A stretch of DNA of 64,000 nt, from NCBI GenBank assembly GCA_022844485.1, contig JALHLQ010000015.1, forward strand, positions 35,301 through 99,300. Direction: 5' to 3'. The notes below the pieces were generated by a model. It saw only the letters and a list, made by a program, of their open reading frames with translations, ran no database searches and was not told the origin of the DNA. The position numbers and the translations under genes were made by a program. Source of the stretch: Xanthobacteraceae bacterium (GTDB taxonomy: Bacteria > Pseudomonadota > Alphaproteobacteria > Rhizobiales > Xanthobacteraceae). The first letter of the stretch is position 1. Each line of letters opens with the position of its first letter. This document shows positions 1 through 8,996 of the stretch, one piece after another.

Positions 1-227
1 CATTGCCGCGATGCGGCGCGCGCGGCGAAATTGTGAGGCGGGCCGCGTGGCCGAGGCGGCCGTCGCGCACCGCTGAATCGAAACTTGCCTTGGTCCCCTT
101 GCCCCGGTTTCGCCTGGCAGAATTCTTCTGTGATGCAGTTCACACAGGTTCTTGTCGGCGGATGCTAGGAGCGGGTGCTTGCCATGGAGACAGTGGCCGA
201 CATCCGAGGCACGAGGAGATCGTTCAC

Positions 228-653
228 ATGGAGATCATGCACGTTCAGTATTTTCTTGCGCTCTGCGAGGAGGGGAATTTTACCCGTGCCGCCCAGCGGT
301 GCCACGTCTCGCAACCTTCGATTACCAACGCCATCCGGGCGCTCGAGCGCGAGTATGGAGCGCCTTTGTTCGTCCGCAAGCCCGCGCCCGTGCGCCCATC
401 CGAACTTGGGTTGCTGCTGAAACCGCTCTTCGAGCAAATCGGTGCATGTACGCGTCAAATCAAAACGGAATTGGCGCAATTCAACGACCGCTCAGGAAAC
501 GGTCCTGCCATCATAAACTTGCATCCGGCAAGGCGCTCCGGCCGGCGGCGGAATTCGGGGGTCAATGGCGCGGCTATGCGAAAAGCCCCTTCCCGTAAAA
601 CGGTGGAAGGACAGGCGAGTCACGCCACCCGGGATTACGGCACGGTTCCATAA
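228..653 (+). CDS. LysR-type HTH protein lacking an effector domain (short or truncated)
   Basis: The first ~75 of 141 residues form a clear LysR-type winged helix-turn-helix (FTRAAQRCHVSQPSITNAI, then ALEREYGAPLFVR). After about residue 80 no LysR substrate-binding domain follows. The tail is Arg-rich, and no other frame continues the family. Full LysR regulators are ~300 aa, so this is either a decayed gene or one of the short HTH-only LysR proteins found in rhizobia. Start: the ATG at 228 sits just before the conserved domain; the frame is open back to the window edge but the upstream residues look non-coding. Binding to DNA is inferred from the fold; no target can be named. A Crp/Fnr gene follows 104 bp downstream on the same strand. 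Confidence 0.6.
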   Translation: MEIMHVQYFLALCEEGNFTRAAQRCHVSQPSITNAIRALEREYGAPLFVRKPAPVRPSELGLLLKPLFEQIGACTRQIKTELAQFNDRSGNGPAIINLHPARRSGRRRNSGVNGAAMRKAPSRKTVEGQASHATRDYGTVP

Positions 654-757
654 TTGAACACGGTGCCTCTCCTCGCTCCGATCCGCTAAAGGACTGGCGG
701 TTGAGCCAACACATCCACTACAGTTGGTGCCGCGCGGTGGTGCGTGGAGCGTTGAGT

Positions 758-1462
758 ATGCAAGGCGATGACAGGCCTCAGTCGCGCCTCAAAGCGGCTG
801 ACAAGATCGCATTCCTTCGCAATCATCCGATGTTCGGCGCCCTCGGCGCCGATCTGCTCGAACAGATCGCCTCTTATGCGATCCCGACTGCCTATGTGCG
901 CGGCAAGACCATCTTCTCCAAGGGAGACCGCGGCTCAAGTCTCTTTGCCGTCATGGAAGGGGCGGTGAAGATCAGCGCGCCGTCAACTCACGGAAAAAGC
1001 GCGGTTCTCAACCACATCCATCCCGGAGAAGTCTTCGGCGAGATCGCCTTGTTCGACGGGGGCGAGCGAACGGCTGATGCAACCGCCGCGACGAATTGCC
1101 GTCTTCTGGTTCTCGATCGTCGCGACTTTCTCCCGCTGGTGCGCGCCAATCCGGAGCTTGCGTTGAAGATCATCCAGGTCCTGTGTTCGCGTCTGCGGCA
1201 CACCACCGAACAGGTCGAAGACGTCGTCTTTCTCAGTCTTCCATCCCGGCTCGCCCGCGTGCTGCTCAAGCTCGCCGCGGGCGAAACGCCGGGCAGGCGA
1301 ATACCCATCACGCAGCTCGAGATCAGCCAGATGATCGGAGCCTCGCGGGAAAGCACGAACAAGCAGTTGCGCGACTGGGAGCAATCCAAGTGGATCAAGA
1401 TCGAGCGAGGCGGAATCGCCGTGCTCTCACCCGGAGCGATCTCAGCCGTTCTCGAGGAGTGA
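758..1462 (+). CDS. Crp/Fnr family transcriptional regulator
   Basis: The 234-aa protein has a cyclic-nucleotide-binding-type beta barrel (residues ~20-135, with GEVFGEIALFDGGERTADA resembling the phosphate-binding cassette) and a C-terminal winged HTH (residues ~165-225, ITQLEISQMIGASRESTNKQL). No N-terminal cysteine set for an FNR iron-sulfur cluster is visible, so it is more Crp-like than FNR-like. The GEIALFDG and R-T residues suggest a nucleotide ligand is possible. Start: ATG at 758 with GGAG at 746-749. A TTG at 701 would add 19 residues with no clear domain. The regulated genes are not evident from context. Confidence 0.88.
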   Translation: MQGDDRPQSRLKAADKIAFLRNHPMFGALGADLLEQIASYAIPTAYVRGKTIFSKGDRGSSLFAVMEGAVKISAPSTHGKSAVLNHIHPGEVFGEIALFDGGERTADATAATNCRLLVLDRRDFLPLVRANPELALKIIQVLCSRLRHTTEQVEDVVFLSLPSRLARVLLKLAAGETPGRRIPITQLEISQMIGASRESTNKQLRDWEQSKWIKIERGGIAVLSPGAISAVLEE

Positions 1463-1614
1463 CGATCCGTTATCCGGCCTGGCCGGAGCTCCACGGCTAG
1501 ATCGCCGCGACACGATGGCCCGCGGGTTGTTGTTCCCGCGTCGCCCGATCGATGTCCGCACGGAGCCCGATGGAACTGCCCGGAACAGAGCACGCCACCT
1601 CGCGTTAGCGGTGC

Positions 1615-2910
1615 ATGGTTTTGCGTATGTTTGGGTTCTGCAGGTCGCCCTGGAGGCGCAGGATCGGCGGCTTCCTGCTCGCCATTGCCACTGTTGCGGC
1701 GGCCATCGGGTCGACCGCAGAGGCGGCGCGCAAGCGCCCGAATGCGAAACTGGAGGTTTCCGATACGGCTTCGGCGGCGAAGAACCTCGCGCGCCCTCAG
1801 TTCGATGCGGACGATCAAAGCGCCGCAGACATCCATGGCATCCCGAATGCGCGTTTTTGGGGCGATTCGGTCGATGCGTTTGCGCGGGCCTTGCCGGCCC
1901 AGCCCGGTCCTTGGCTGGCCTTGTCCGGCGGCGGCGCAGACGGGGCTTTCGGCGCCGGTCTGCTGGTCGGCTGGAGCGGAAAGGACCGGCCCGAATTCAG
2001 CGTGGTGACAGGCGTGAGCGCGGGCGCGTTGATCGCGCCCTATGCGTTTCTCGGGTCGGACCACGACAAGACGTTGCGCGACATATTCACAACGCTCACC
2101 GCCGCGGACATTTTCGAACACGGCGCAACCGGCGAAAGCCTGCTCGACACTTGGCCGCTGAGGCGATTGATCCGGCGGCACGTCACGCCCGAATTGCTCG
2201 CCGAGGTCGCAGCCGCGCATCAGAGCGGGCGGCGGCTGTTCGTCGTCACCATGAATATGGATGCGGAACGTCCAGTGGTGTGGAATATGGGGGCGATCGC
2301 CGAAAGCGGCGGCGAGTCCGCGCTCGAACTCTTCCGCGACGTCCTCTTTGCCTCGGCTGCAATTCCCGGCGTGTTTCCGCCCGCCATGATCATGGCTGAG
2401 GCGCGGGGGCGGCGCATTCTTGAAATGCATGCCGACGGCAGCCTGAGCGGCCCATTCTATGTGGCACCGGAAGCCGTGCTCGTCGGCACGCAACGATTCC
2501 GTTTGCCGGCGACCGATCTCTACGCCGTGGTGAATACGAAACTGGTCCCGGAATTTGGAAGGGTCGAACGGGACACGCTGTCCATTCTCGCGCGCGGCAT
2601 CGGCTCAGCCTTGAAGATGGCGGCGCGCGGAGAGATCGCCCTCGCGCGAATGCTCGCGCAGCGTCAAGGTATCGGCTTCAACCTCGCCTTCGTACCGTCT
2701 GATTTCGACGGACAGGCGCGCGGACCATTCGACGCCGATTACATGGCGAAGCTGTTTGAGGCCGGGGTTGCACAAGGCCGCTCATCGGCAGCCTTCCAAC
2801 AGGGGCCGGCGCGGCCGGACGAGAATGGACAGGTTGCCGCTTCACCGCGGGATCGCACGACCGGCTCGGGATCCTCCGGCGCGCAAGAGGCGGATCGCGT
2901 CAGCCGCTAA
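1615..2910 (+). CDS. Secreted patatin-like phospholipase/acylhydrolase
   Basis: The 431-aa protein starts with a basic stretch and a hydrophobic signal segment (residues ~18-38, ending STAEA-A), so it is probably exported. The patatin core has the glycine-rich oxyanion loop SGGGADGAFGAG (residues ~104-115), the nucleophile motif GVSAG with Ser135, and the catalytic-dyad aspartate in HADGS (Asp274). Patatins are Ser-Asp lipid acyl hydrolases; the lipid substrate here is unknown. The C-terminal ~50 residues are low-complexity and polar. ATG at 1615 is used; ATG at 1627 is an alternative. The gene is transcribed alone, convergent with the Bug receptor to its right. Confidence 0.85.
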   Translation: MVLRMFGFCRSPWRRRIGGFLLAIATVAAAIGSTAEAARKRPNAKLEVSDTASAAKNLARPQFDADDQSAADIHGIPNARFWGDSVDAFARALPAQPGPWLALSGGGADGAFGAGLLVGWSGKDRPEFSVVTGVSAGALIAPYAFLGSDHDKTLRDIFTTLTAADIFEHGATGESLLDTWPLRRLIRRHVTPELLAEVAAAHQSGRRLFVVTMNMDAERPVVWNMGAIAESGGESALELFRDVLFASAAIPGVFPPAMIMAEARGRRILEMHADGSLSGPFYVAPEAVLVGTQRFRLPATDLYAVVNTKLVPEFGRVERDTLSILARGIGSALKMAARGEIALARMLAQRQGIGFNLAFVPSDFDGQARGPFDADYMAKLFEAGVAQGRSSAAFQQGPARPDENGQVAASPRDRTTGSGSSGAQEADRVSR

Positions 2911-2951
2911 AGCGGTGACGCGGAGCGCCGGTGGATCGCTTCTCTCGACAT

Positions 2952-3923
2952 TTATTGCGCCACAACGCCGGCGGCCTTGATCACCGGCGTCCATTTCTCG
3001 ATTTCACTGGCGACGAGCCGCTTCAGCGCGGCCGGTCCGCGCTCTCTCGGGATCACCGCGCCAATGTCTTCGAGCTTCTTGCGCGTGGACGGATCGGACA
3101 GGGCCTTGTCCGCCGCCGCTGCAAGCCGCTCGATGACCGGGGCGGGGGTGCCCTTCGGCGCAAACATCGCGTTCCAGCCGGAGGCGAGAAATTGCGGGAG
3201 ACCGGCTTCACCGGTGGTCGGGATGTCGGGAAGCGCGAAGGAGCGGGCGGGAAGGGCGATCGCAAGCGCCTTGATGTTGCCGGCCTGCACCTGCGGCACG
3301 GTATGCGGAATCTGGTCGCACATGAAATCATGCACGCCGGCGACGAGATCCTGCAGCGCAGGGCCGGAGCCGCGGTAAGCCACCATCGGCGAGCGCGCGC
3401 CAATGAGAGAGGTGAACAAGAGGCAGCTTACATGCGACGTCGACCCGACGCCGCCATGACCGTTGTTCAGCTTCGAGGGATCGCTCTTGATCAGCGCGAT
3501 CAGTTGCTGCAGCGTCGACACCGGCAGCGTCTTTTTGGCGAAGATGCCGATCGGGGTATCGGTGAGCTGGCTGACATGCTCGAAATCGTTGAGCGGATCG
3601 TAAGCCAGGTTCGGGTAGAGCGCGGGCGCCGCGCCATGCGTCCCCATTTGACCGACCAGCACCGTGTACCCGTCCGGCGTTGCGCGGGAGGCGCGCAGCG
3701 AACCGGTCGTGCCGCCGGCGCCTCCGGTATTCTCGACGACAAGCTGCTGGCCCAGCGTCGTGCTCATGTGTTCGAGCACGATGCGCGCCACGACATCCGT
3801 GTTTCCGCCGGGCGGGTAGGGAACGATGACCGTGATCGGACGATTGGGATAGGCCTGCGCCAGCGCCATCGAAGCGACCGCGAGCAAGGCTACCGCGCTC
3901 AAACCCATGCGGATGAAGCCCAT
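2952..3923 (-). CDS. Bug-type tripartite tricarboxylate transporter substrate-binding protein
   Basis: The 323-aa periplasmic receptor has an N-terminal Sec signal (LSAVALLAVASMALA, cleavage near AQA-YP). Bug/TctC hallmarks follow: YPNRPITVIVPYPPGGNTD, then VVENTGGAGGTTGS, TPDGYTVL, and SGWNAMFAPKGTPAPVI near the C terminus. Such proteins bind organic acids for TctAB-type permeases. No permease genes lie nearby, so it is one of the orphan Bug receptors common in beta- and alphaproteobacteria, and its ligand cannot be predicted. Start chosen at 3923 because a GGGAG sits a suitable distance upstream and the signal peptide begins there; the frame extends 12 codons further. Confidence 0.9.
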   Translation of the reverse strand: MGFIRMGLSAVALLAVASMALAQAYPNRPITVIVPYPPGGNTDVVARIVLEHMSTTLGQQLVVENTGGAGGTTGSLRASRATPDGYTVLVGQMGTHGAAPALYPNLAYDPLNDFEHVSQLTDTPIGIFAKKTLPVSTLQQLIALIKSDPSKLNNGHGGVGSTSHVSCLLFTSLIGARSPMVAYRGSGPALQDLVAGVHDFMCDQIPHTVPQVQAGNIKALAIALPARSFALPDIPTTGEAGLPQFLASGWNAMFAPKGTPAPVIERLAAAADKALSDPSTRKKLEDIGAVIPRERGPAALKRLVASEIEKWTPVIKAAGVVAQ

Positions 3924-4022
3924 CGCGCGAACTCCCGATTCAGCGCCGACCTGCCGCACCGCTCACGATAGCCGCTTTCAGCGCGGCCGGCGAGCAGGCG
4001 CGCGAGGGGCGGCCCTTCGATC

Positions 4023-5153
4023 TCACGTCGCCGCCAGGCCGACGCCGGCGGCTGTCTCGACGGAGACCCGCCAGTTCAGCGTCGTCTCGATCACATGGCG
4101 GGCGAGCGCCCGGCGGGAATGATGTTCGAGCACATGCCCGCGCGCCGCCGCAGCCATCGCGAGCAGCCGCGGCTTGTCGGCCAGCGCGCTAGCGACCGCA
4201 GCCGACAGCGCGCCGCGTTCGACGTCGTAGTAGATGGCGTGCTCGTTTCGCCGCAGCGGTTCGTGCCGCTCGATCGTGGGCTGGTTGATGACCGGCACCG
4301 AGCCGCAGGCCGCGGCTTCGTAGTGGCGGAAGCAGTCCCAGCCGAGGCCCTCGGGCGACCAGACAAGCCAGGCGCGCGCGCAGCGCGCGTAGAACTCGGC
4401 GCGCGGCAGGGACTGCTCGGGAATGTCGATGCTGTATCCGTTCGCCCGCAACGCCATCAGCTCCGCAAAGCCGCGTTCGCGCACGAAAGAGGTGTTCTGC
4501 ACCTGGCCGGCGAAGAACACGTCCGTCGTCTTTTCCGCGGGAGCGGACGGCGGCTCGAACTGCGGCGGCAGTCCCAGTGACATCGGCCTGATCTTCTCGA
4601 CGCGCCGTTTCTGACGCTGCGAGCGGCGAAAGCGCGGCGTCGGCAGGTTGGCGTGGGCCGTCTTAAGAAAAAGCCGCCAATAATCTGGCGGCAGCTCGCG
4701 CTTGAAATAGACGCGCGCGCGGTCGAGCAGAAACACATGGCTGCGCTGAATCACCGGCAGATCCTCGAGATCGAGCACGGCTACGGGCGCGTTCGCGCCA
4801 AAGCGCAGCACCTGCGGACCGAACATGCGCGCGATCGGGAGGTGTCCCTGCAAGGTCCTGCGATCGAACACGGCGCGGCTCAACCAGCGCCAGTGCCACG
4901 GCGCGTAGAAGGTCGGGTGACACACGATGAGCGAGGTCGACGGATCGCGGACCATGCGGGCGAGCAGCGGCAGGGTGCGGAGCGACACGGGATAGACGCC
5001 CTTATGCGGGTCCGCTTCAGGCGCGACAAAGCTGGTCGAAAAATACGTCGTCCGATCCGGAAGCGCGTCCTTCAAAAAAGGGCCTCCGATCTCGACGATT
5101 TTCAGCGATGAAAGCGCGTTCACGACGGCCTGATCAAGGTTTGTCCCGGTCAC
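4023..5153 (-). CDS. Glycosyltransferase (GT-B like, exostosin/CgeB-type)
   Basis: The 376-aa soluble protein has a C-terminal GT-B-like donor-binding region: WLVWSPEGLGWDCFRHYEA followed by CGSVPVINQPTIERHEPL and a final helical segment (ALARHVIETTL). This matches group-1-type transferases in which an acidic E and a PV-N turn contact the nucleotide sugar. The N-terminal half is divergent and Arg-rich around residues 175-190. It is divergent from a UDP-glucuronate decarboxylase gene 128 bp away, which fits surface polysaccharide synthesis. That link, and the sugar used, are inference. The start ATG at 5153 gives the longest reasonable product. Confidence 0.7.
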   Translation of the reverse strand: MTGTNLDQAVVNALSSLKIVEIGGPFLKDALPDRTTYFSTSFVAPEADPHKGVYPVSLRTLPLLARMVRDPSTSLIVCHPTFYAPWHWRWLSRAVFDRRTLQGHLPIARMFGPQVLRFGANAPVAVLDLEDLPVIQRSHVFLLDRARVYFKRELPPDYWRLFLKTAHANLPTPRFRRSQRQKRRVEKIRPMSLGLPPQFEPPSAPAEKTTDVFFAGQVQNTSFVRERGFAELMALRANGYSIDIPEQSLPRAEFYARCARAWLVWSPEGLGWDCFRHYEAAACGSVPVINQPTIERHEPLRRNEHAIYYDVERGALSAAVASALADKPRLLAMAAAARGHVLEHHSRRALARHVIETTLNWRVSVETAAGVGLAAT

Positions 5154-5281
5154 GCTCCCTTAGCCCCGGGATAAGTCCAACACAAACGAAAGCTGCCGGC
5201 AGGCATGCTCATCAGGGTTGCGACGGTGCCTCAATCGTGCTCATCACTCGGTTCGAGTAGGGGTCTGGTCGGGGGGAGTTC

Positions 5282-6226
5282 ATGCGCGACGATGGCCGCA
5301 TTGTGGTGACCGGCGGGGCCGGGTTCATCGGCTCGCACCTGTGCGAGCGTTTGATTGCGGCGGACTACGAGGTCCTTTGCGTCGATAATTACTATACCGG
5401 AAGGCGGCGCAATATCGAGCATCTCTTGCGCGAGCCGCGGTTCGAGGCGATGCGCCACGACGTGACGTTTCCGCTCTATGTCGAAGCCGACCAGATCTAC
5501 AATCTCGCCTGTCCGGCCTCGCCGATCCATTATCAGTTCGACCCGGTGCAGACGCTGAAGACCAGCGTGCACGGGGCCATCAACATGCTTGGCCTCGCCA
5601 AGCGCGTGAAGGCGAAAATCCTGCAGGCGTCGACCAGCGAAGTCTACGGCGATCCCGAGGTGCATCCGCAGCCGGAGAGCTATTGGGGACACGTGAATCC
5701 GATCGGGTTGCGCGCCTGTTACGACGAGGGCAAGCGCGCCGCCGAGACGCTGTTTCACGATTATCATCGCCAGCACGGCGTGCGCATCAAGGTGGCGCGG
5801 ATCTTCAACACCTATGGACCGCGCATGCATCCGAACGATGGACGCGTGGTGTCGAACTTCATCGTTCAGGCACTGGAAGGAAAGCCGATCACGCTCTATG
5901 GCGACGGCAGCCAGACGCGTTCGTTCTGCTACGTCAGCGATCTGGTCGAGGCGATCCAGTGTCTGATGGCGACGCCCGATCAAATGATCGGGCCGATGAA
6001 TCTCGGCAACCCGACCGAGTTCTCGATCCGGCAACTCGCCGAGCTCGTCATCCGGATGACCGGATCGACCTCACGGCTCGAATTCGCGCCGCTGCCGCCG
6101 GACGATCCGAAGCAGCGGCAGCCTGACATCACGCTTGCGCGCTCGGCGCTGCAATGGGAGCCGAAGGTCGCGCTCGAAGACGGCTTGAAGGATACGATCG
6201 GATATTTCCGGTGGTTGTTGAAGTAG
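5282..6226 (+). CDS. UDP-glucuronate decarboxylase (UDP-xylose synthase), SDR family
   Basis: The 314-aa extended SDR enzyme has the NAD-binding [10 protein letters not shown] (residues 11-20), the NYYTGRRRN loop, [16 protein letters not shown] and the catalytic Tyr147/Lys151 pair (ACYDEGK). [11 protein letters not shown] and [16 protein letters not shown] are characteristic of UXS-type decarboxylases, which turn UDP-glucuronate into UDP-xylose with NAD+ cycling. The length suits a soluble bacterial UXS without membrane anchor. A G-rich Shine-Dalgarno (GGGGGGAG) ends 3 nt before the ATG. The divergent neighbour is a glycosyltransferase, a plausible user of the sugar. A UDP-glucose 4-epimerase-like role is less likely given the HPNDGRVV motif. 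Confidence 0.88.
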   Translation: MRDDGRIVVTGGAGFIGSHLCERLIAADYEVLCVDNYYTGRRRNIEHLLREPRFEAMRHDVTFPLYVEADQIYNLACPASPIHYQFDPVQTLKTSVHGAINMLGLAKRVKAKILQASTSEVYGDPEVHPQPESYWGHVNPIGLRACYDEGKRAAETLFHDYHRQHGVRIKVARIFNTYGPRMHPNDGRVVSNFIVQALEGKPITLYGDGSQTRSFCYVSDLVEAIQCLMATPDQMIGPMNLGNPTEFSIRQLAELVIRMTGSTSRLEFAPLPPDDPKQRQPDITLARSALQWEPKVALEDGLKDTIGYFRWLLK

Positions 6227-6272
6227 AACCTTCTTGCGGGTCTCGTTGCGCATCGCTCCACTTGCCGGGGAT

Positions 6273-6289
6273 GCGGGCCAGCGGCCCGC
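6273..6289. terminator. Candidate bidirectional hairpin between convergent genes
   Basis: A perfect 7-bp GC stem (GCGGGCC / GGCCCGC) with a 3-nt loop lies in the 91-bp gap between two convergent genes. It has no T tract on either strand, so an intrinsic terminator role is uncertain. Confidence 0.35.
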
Positions 6290-6317
6290 TAAGCTTGCTG
6301 TCCTTAATCTTTTGCGA

Positions 6318-7274
6318 TCACCCGATCACCCGCACCGGCTTGCCGTCGAGCCAGGCGCGGATCGCTTCCACGGTCTGGCCGTAAAACACGCGATAGGTCT
6401 CGGCGGTTGCATAGCCGAGATGCGGTGTCAGCACGACGTTGTCGAGCTTTCGGAACGGATGATCGAGCGGAAGCGGCTCGACGCCGAACACGTCGATGGC
6501 GGCCCCGGCGATGCGGCGCGTGCGCAGCGCCTCGATCAAAGCCGGCTCGTCGACGATCGGCCCGCGCGCGGTGTTGATCAGATAGGCCCTCGGCTGCATC
6601 AGCGCGAGTTCCCGGGCGCCGATCAAGCCGCGCGAGCGCTCGCTCAGGATGAGATGGATGCTGACGACATCGGATTGCCGAAGCAGATCGTCCTTCTGTG
6701 CATAGTCGGCGCCCGCCGCGCGGCATTTCTCCTCCGTGAGATTCTGACTCCAGGCCAAGACGCGCATGCCGAGCGCCTTCGCCACGGCGGCGACGCGGGT
6801 GCCGAGCTTGCCGAGACCGATGACGCCGAGAGTTTTCCCTGCAAGCTCGAAGCCGACGGTCGTCTGCCATGGAGTCCCGCTCTTCATGCGCGCGTTCTCG
6901 ACGCCGATCTTGCGCGCGAGCTCGAGCATCAGCCCGATCGTCAGCTCGGCTGTGGAGGGACCCGACCCTTCCGTGCCGGTGACCGTGATATTGCGCTCGC
7001 GCGCCGCCGCCATGTCGATCGCGGCGTTTTGCTTGCCGGTGGTTGCGATGAGCCGCAGATCGGGGAGGGACTCGATGATGCGACGCGAAATCTTGGTGCG
7101 CTCGCGCATCGGACAGATGATCGAGAAACCCTTCAGCGCGGCGATCACCTGCGCGTCGTCCCCGATCGGTTCATTGAACACCTGAAGCTCGACGTCCTTC
7201 GCTACCGGCGACCAATCCGCCATTTGCATCGCGATGTTCTGGTAGTCGTCGAGAATGGCGGCCCGGTGACGCAT
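6318..7274 (-). CDS. D-2-hydroxyacid dehydrogenase family protein
   Basis: The 318-aa protein has the D-isomer-specific 2-hydroxyacid dehydrogenase layout: a split catalytic domain around a Rossmann domain with GLGKLG (residues 153-158). The catalytic triad is Arg237 (NTARG), Glu266 (GVEPL) and His285 (TPHLG). It reduces a 2-oxoacid or oxidises the D-hydroxyacid with NAD(P)H; the substrate is not predictable. It does not look like SerA because it lacks the ASB/ACT C-terminal domains. A tusA-like gene lies 52 bp upstream on the same strand, probably co-transcribed. Confidence 0.88.
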   Translation of the reverse strand: MRHRAAILDDYQNIAMQMADWSPVAKDVELQVFNEPIGDDAQVIAALKGFSIICPMRERTKISRRIIESLPDLRLIATTGKQNAAIDMAAARERNITVTGTEGSGPSTAELTIGLMLELARKIGVENARMKSGTPWQTTVGFELAGKTLGVIGLGKLGTRVAAVAKALGMRVLAWSQNLTEEKCRAAGADYAQKDDLLRQSDVVSIHLILSERSRGLIGARELALMQPRAYLINTARGPIVDEPALIEALRTRRIAGAAIDVFGVEPLPLDHPFRKLDNVVLTPHLGYATAETYRVFYGQTVEAIRAWLDGKPVRVIG

Positions 7275-7326
7275 GAAGAGGCTCCGATCAAATTATGCGG
7301 CTGCTGCTCGTCGCTGGCTTTCGCGT

Positions 7327-7551
7327 CTATTGCTTCCTGATCCGAAAAACGAAAACATTATCGATCTTGGTTTCCCCTTCGAGCATGTCGCCCGTCTCAC
7401 GCAGCAGGTTCGGGATGTCGATCGTGGACAAGGGATCGGTGCATTCGACGACCAGCTTATCGCCTGAGGCGAGCCGGGTCAGCGCCTTGCGCGTTTTCAG
7501 GGCGGGCAGCGGGCAGCGCAAGCCGCGCAGGTTCAGGCTGGTCTCGCTCAT
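7327..7551 (-). CDS. TusA/SirA-family sulfurtransferase-like protein
   Basis: The 74-aa protein carries the family signature LRGLRCPLPALKTRKAL, with the active Cys in the CPxP motif (Cys13), plus the compact beta-alpha fold length. TusA-like proteins carry persulfide sulfur for tRNA thiolation, molybdenum cofactor or sulfur oxidation. Sulfur supply for the nearby formate dehydrogenase module (FdhD and cofactor genes start ~16 kb away) is an attractive guess, but the direct neighbour is a hydroxyacid dehydrogenase. It may be the first gene of that short operon. Confidence 0.8.
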   Translation of the reverse strand: MSETSLNLRGLRCPLPALKTRKALTRLASGDKLVVECTDPLSTIDIPNLLRETGDMLEGETKIDNVFVFRIRKQ

Positions 7552-7658
7552 GGAACCGTTTCTGCGGGGGCCGCATTGGGCTCGTCAAGGGCCTTGCACC
7601 ACCGAGCCCGCTTGACCCGAATGCCGCCGCTCGCGCAGATGGCATGGGAGACTGTTGC

Positions 7659-8945
7659 ATGCGTCATGTCGCTGTCTTGCTGATTGCGGCGGCCGCGCTG
7701 TGCGCCGCCCTTGCGGAGGCCGGCGCGCAGCTGCGCGGCCATGGCGGCCCGGTGCGTGCGCTTGCGGTGTCCCCCGACGGCCTAACCGCCGTGACGGGCA
7801 GCTTCGACACATCCGCCATCCGCTGGTCGCTCCAGCGCAACGCGGCTGAGCAGGTGATGCGTTTTCACGAGAGCGCGGTCAACGCCGTCGCCATCCTGAA
7901 AGACGGGCGCATCGTGACCGGCGGCGAGGATGGCCGCGTTGCGCTGTGGGCAGCAGGGGCCGACAAACCCGAGCGCGTGTTCGCGGGGCACACGGCGACT
8001 GTCGCTGCCGTTGCGGCGTCGCCGGATGGAAGCACGATCGCATCGGCCTCGTGGGACCGCACGGTGCGGCTGTGGCCGGTCGCCGGCGGCGAGCCGCGTG
8101 TGCTCGAAGGCCATCAGGACAATGTGAACGGGGTTGCCTTCTCGCCCGACGGGCGATTGCTCGTGAGCGTCGGCTATGACGCGAGCGTGCGCATCTGGCC
8201 GTTCCGCAGCGAAGCCGCGCCGATCGTGCGGACCGTTCCGTCGCCGCTCAACTCGGTCGCGGTCGCACCCGACGGGGAGATCGTCGTGGGCGGCGCGGAC
8301 GGGCAGGTGCGGTTCCTGTCGCCAGCCGGTGATCTACGCGGCGAGGTGGAAACCGGCCCCTCTCCGATCATTTCGATCGCCGTGTCGGGCGACGGCGCGC
8401 TTGCCGCCGCGGCCGGCATCCGCGGCTCGGTCGCGATTGTCGGCCGCGCCGAAGGCAAGCTCGCGCGCACACTGGTCGGACCCGGATTGCCGGTCTGGTC
8501 GCTTGCCTTCGCGCCCGACCACCGCACGTTGCTCACGGGCGGCGCGGATCGGCTGGTGCGGCGATGGAACGCCTCGACCGGTGAGCATCTCGGCTCGCTG
8601 ACGATGAGCGGCGCGGAGGATCCTCTGGCGGCCTTTGCAGGCGACCGCGGCGCGGAGATCTATCGCGCTTGCGTCGCCTGCCACACGCTCAAGCCGGACG
8701 AAGGCAACCGCGCCGGGCCGACGCTGCACGGTCTCTTCGGACGCAGGATCGCGTCGCTGCCGGGCTACAAGTTCTCCGACGCGCTCACGAACATGGACAT
8801 CGTGTGGACGCCTGAGACGGTCGCGAAACTCTTCGAGGTCGGGCCGATGGCCTATACGCCGGGCACGAAGATGCCCGAGCAGCGCATCACCTCGGCAGAG
8901 GACCGCGAAGCCCTGGTGGAGTTCTTGAAGAAGGCGACGAGGTAG
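7659..8945 (+). CDS. Secreted WD40-repeat protein with C-terminal c-type cytochrome domain
   Basis: The 428-aa protein begins with a Sec signal (RHVAVLLIAAAALCAALAEAGA). WD40-type repeats follow to about residue 315, with recurring SPDG/APDG turns and endings such as IRWSL, VALWA, VRLWPV and VRIWPF. The last ~100 residues are a class I cytochrome c domain: heme motif Cys338-Val-Ala-Cys341-His342, the segment AGPTLHGLFGRR, and a likely axial Met405 in KMPEQ. The product should be a periplasmic heme protein on a beta-propeller scaffold; its partner is unknown. Start at 7659 follows a GGGAG and opens the signal peptide; the upstream ATG at 7644 lacks one. It stands alone, 51 bp from the convergent Fe-S gene. 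Confidence 0.85.
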   Translation: MRHVAVLLIAAAALCAALAEAGAQLRGHGGPVRALAVSPDGLTAVTGSFDTSAIRWSLQRNAAEQVMRFHESAVNAVAILKDGRIVTGGEDGRVALWAAGADKPERVFAGHTATVAAVAASPDGSTIASASWDRTVRLWPVAGGEPRVLEGHQDNVNGVAFSPDGRLLVSVGYDASVRIWPFRSEAAPIVRTVPSPLNSVAVAPDGEIVVGGADGQVRFLSPAGDLRGEVETGPSPIISIAVSGDGALAAAAGIRGSVAIVGRAEGKLARTLVGPGLPVWSLAFAPDHRTLLTGGADRLVRRWNASTGEHLGSLTMSGAEDPLAAFAGDRGAEIYRACVACHTLKPDEGNRAGPTLHGLFGRRIASLPGYKFSDALTNMDIVWTPETVAKLFEVGPMAYTPGTKMPEQRITSAEDREALVEFLKKATR

Positions 8946-8996
8946 CGCCCTGTTCCCTTTTCCGGCGCCGGAGCCGATCCCTCGCCGCAAGCCGTC

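Noticed and set aside
988..2493. 501-codon open frame on the minus strand opposite the Crp/Fnr and patatin genes
   Set aside because: Composition is random-like and it covers two clear genes in the other direction.
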